Assembly (NCBI GenBank): GCA_020630145.1 | Contig: JAHDBX010000041.1 | Coordinates: 1 to 9,006, forward strand | DNA: 9,006 bases | Direction of reading: 5' to 3' | Source: Gammaproteobacteria bacterium | Lineage (GTDB): Bacteria > Pseudomonadota > Gammaproteobacteria > HTCC5015 | Part shown: piece by piece, positions 6,701 to 9,006 of the stretch | Layout of the letters: each line of letters begins with the position of its first letter | Position numbering within the stretch: position 1 is the first letter of the stretch | The notes under the pieces: model-generated | Told to the model about the DNA's origin: nothing | Seen by the model: the letters and a program-made list of their open reading frames with translations, nothing else | The model's database searches: none | Program-made: the position numbers and the translations under genes

Positions 6701-7278
6701 AAGAGCAGGCAGAACGTAAAGAATATTTAGATGCGCAGTTTACAGATTTAACCAGTGCACTAGAAACCTTGGAAGATGCAATTGCTAAAATTGATAAAGA
6801 AACCCGTAGTCGCTTTAAAGAAGTGTACGACCAAGTTAATGCGCAAATAAGTAAAATGTTCCCACGTTTATTTGGTGGTGGACAAGCACACCTTGAACTA
6901 ACCGGTAATGACTTACTCAGTACAGGTGTATCTATAATGGCAAGGCCGCCGGGTAAGCGAGTCAGTAATATCCATCTGTTATCGGGCGGTGAAAAAGCCT
7001 TAACAGCCGTTGCGATGGTATTTGCAATATTTCAGTTAAACCCTGCACCGTTCTGTATGCTCGATGAGGTTGATGCACCATTAGACGAGGCAAACGTAGG
7101 TCGTTTCTGTGAACTCGTGCGTGAAATGTCTAAGAAAGTACAGTTTGTGATTATTACGCATAATAAAACCACAATGGAACTGTCTGATCAGTTGATGGGT
7201 GTTACGATGCGTGAATCGGGTGTATCTCGTATTGTATCGGTTGATATTGATGAGGCTGTTGATATGGTGGCTTCATAA
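3769..7278 (+). CDS. smc: Chromosome partition protein Smc
   Basis: This full-length 1169-aa Smc is the ATP-driven core of the Smc-ScpAB condensin, which loads on chromosomal DNA and extrudes loops so that sister chromosomes separate. The N-terminal ABC half has Walker A G31-P-N-G-C-G-K37-S and a Q-loop Gln at 146 (IIEQG). A long coiled-coil arm spans about 170-510, a hinge about 512-657 and the return arm about 660-1010. The C-terminal half carries the signature L1071-S-G-G-E-K1076, Walker B ending D1099-E1100 and the D-loop around D1102-A-P-L-D. All ATPase motifs are intact. Length is normal (about 1150-1190). The start is fixed by TAAGGG 6 nt upstream and by the family N-terminus (MRLKHIKLAGFKSF). 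It heads an operon with zipA and ligA. The partners ScpA and ScpB are not in the window. The hinge lacks the classical glycine-rich interface motif. Confidence 0.97.
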   Translation: MRLKHIKLAGFKSFVDPTTIHFTKDMTGIIGPNGCGKSNTIDAVRWVMGESSAKQLRGESMDDVIFKGSSSRSGVSRASVELVFDNTEQKLVGQYAEYNEIAVKREVTKDGSSNYYLNGARCRRRDISDIFLGTGLGPRSYAIIEQGMISRVIEAKPEELRVYLEEAAGISKYKERRRETENRIRHTRDNLDRLNDLREEVEKQLRTLERQSKQAEKYKEFKGEEARKKAELLALQWQTYNEKVKTDQQEIDQQVTKVEAETANLRHVETDIEKARQDSQKLNDALAKVQGEFYEIGSEISKAEQNIRHHQDMTQRIEQDLAQLEKSTADARQAIEEDQAKIIELDGSVATQAPELEMLQATEQESTQMLFDAEKGMREWQQQWDTFNVEFSKTEQQLNVEKTRIQQLSAQTERAEKRQERLLIELDTCKIEGVDELIKELVEAESGIHNEVEQNDAQLEELGHQISALRETLQNKSTELDELNKNILEDRGEYTSLDALQKAALGKTDDTSSQWLQRNHLANASRLAEELKVDSGWEVAVETVLGANLEAVCLDDNAAWSSLADSLTNFDGGVLTLLRKSSGMSDASSEKLSSKVSANFDLSDLLDNVYIAEDLSSALSMQARLKNHESIVTKDGIWLGQHWLRVQHKKDDHAGVLARKQKIEVLEARIDVLSENKETIQHLLDSSKEELAAKEEQRESLRLSTQSLHQKLSEKRSQLTQIKSRFEQSQQRSQAIQTELSELNSQLENDQSILQKAQSESVGAEQQITQQQARREQLIQQRDEVRQSLEASRQEAQRHKDASHKIAMTIQAMRTQKDSTGQNLERMQRQIEQLESRKQDLVESRDRTHAPVEAMQKALEEAVEKRNSVDKRLAEARASTDAVDKQLRENEGQRNTLTQRIQEMQHAVEQARMMSQENKVRRQTTEERLNESEFSREQLVEEMPEEANVEAWNQQVEQLGQKISRLGNINLLAIDELKEQAERKEYLDAQFTDLTSALETLEDAIAKIDKETRSRFKEVYDQVNAQISKMFPRLFGGGQAHLELTGNDLLSTGVSIMARPPGKRVSNIHLLSGGEKALTAVAMVFAIFQLNPAPFCMLDEVDAPLDEANVGRFCELVREMSKKVQFVIITHNKTTMELSDQLMGVTMRESGVSRIVSVDIDEAVDMVAS

Positions 7279-7281
7279 GTT

Positions 7282-9006
<1,725 letters not shown>

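Overview
The window is about 9 kb of AT-rich, densely packed gammaproteobacterial core chromosome. The lineage is read from ZipA (restricted to Gammaproteobacteria), a Smc of the Smc-ScpAB type rather than MukB at this locus, and the order smc-zipA-ligA, which from memory is the order in Pseudomonas and its relatives. The low GC and A/T-ending codons point away from Pseudomonas itself, towards a marine relative (Cellvibrionales or Oceanospirillales type). The genus cannot be fixed from this sequence.

Left part (1-2783). The window opens with the last 69 codons of the ribosome-assembly GTPase gene der. A membrane-bound diguanylate cyclase gene (309-1184, +) with an intact GGEEF active site and RxxD inhibitory site follows, behind its own likely promoter. 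It ends tail to tail with a minus-strand pair, cysZ (sulfate uptake protein) then a secreted M23 peptidase. The convergent stop codons share one TTAA. The pair is separated by only 4 nt and is very probably one transcript.

Middle (2784-3768). A compact intergenic space drives cysZ leftwards and a small exported, probably outer-membrane beta-barrel protein rightwards. The two candidate -10 elements lie on top of each other. The barrel gene ends in a good intrinsic terminator. About 290 bp without a convincing gene then precede smc; this stretch holds an extended -10 promoter (TGGTATAAT), a short inverted repeat and a pair of 8-bp direct repeats.

Right part (3769-9006). smc, zipA and ligA form a tight operon (3-nt gap, then an 11-nt overlap). 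Smc organises and segregates the chromosome, ZipA tethers FtsZ to the membrane at division, and LigA seals nicks in replication and repair, so the operon joins chromosome maintenance to cytokinesis. ligA is cut by the window edge after about 307 codons, with K116, E173, D285 and K290 in view.

No mobile element, CRISPR array, toxin-antitoxin pair, defence system or RNA gene is visible. I found no evidence for a new biological system. The points worth a second look are the overlapping divergent promoters, the untyped barrel protein, the sensor region of the cyclase, the cysZ-peptidase pairing and the smc leader.
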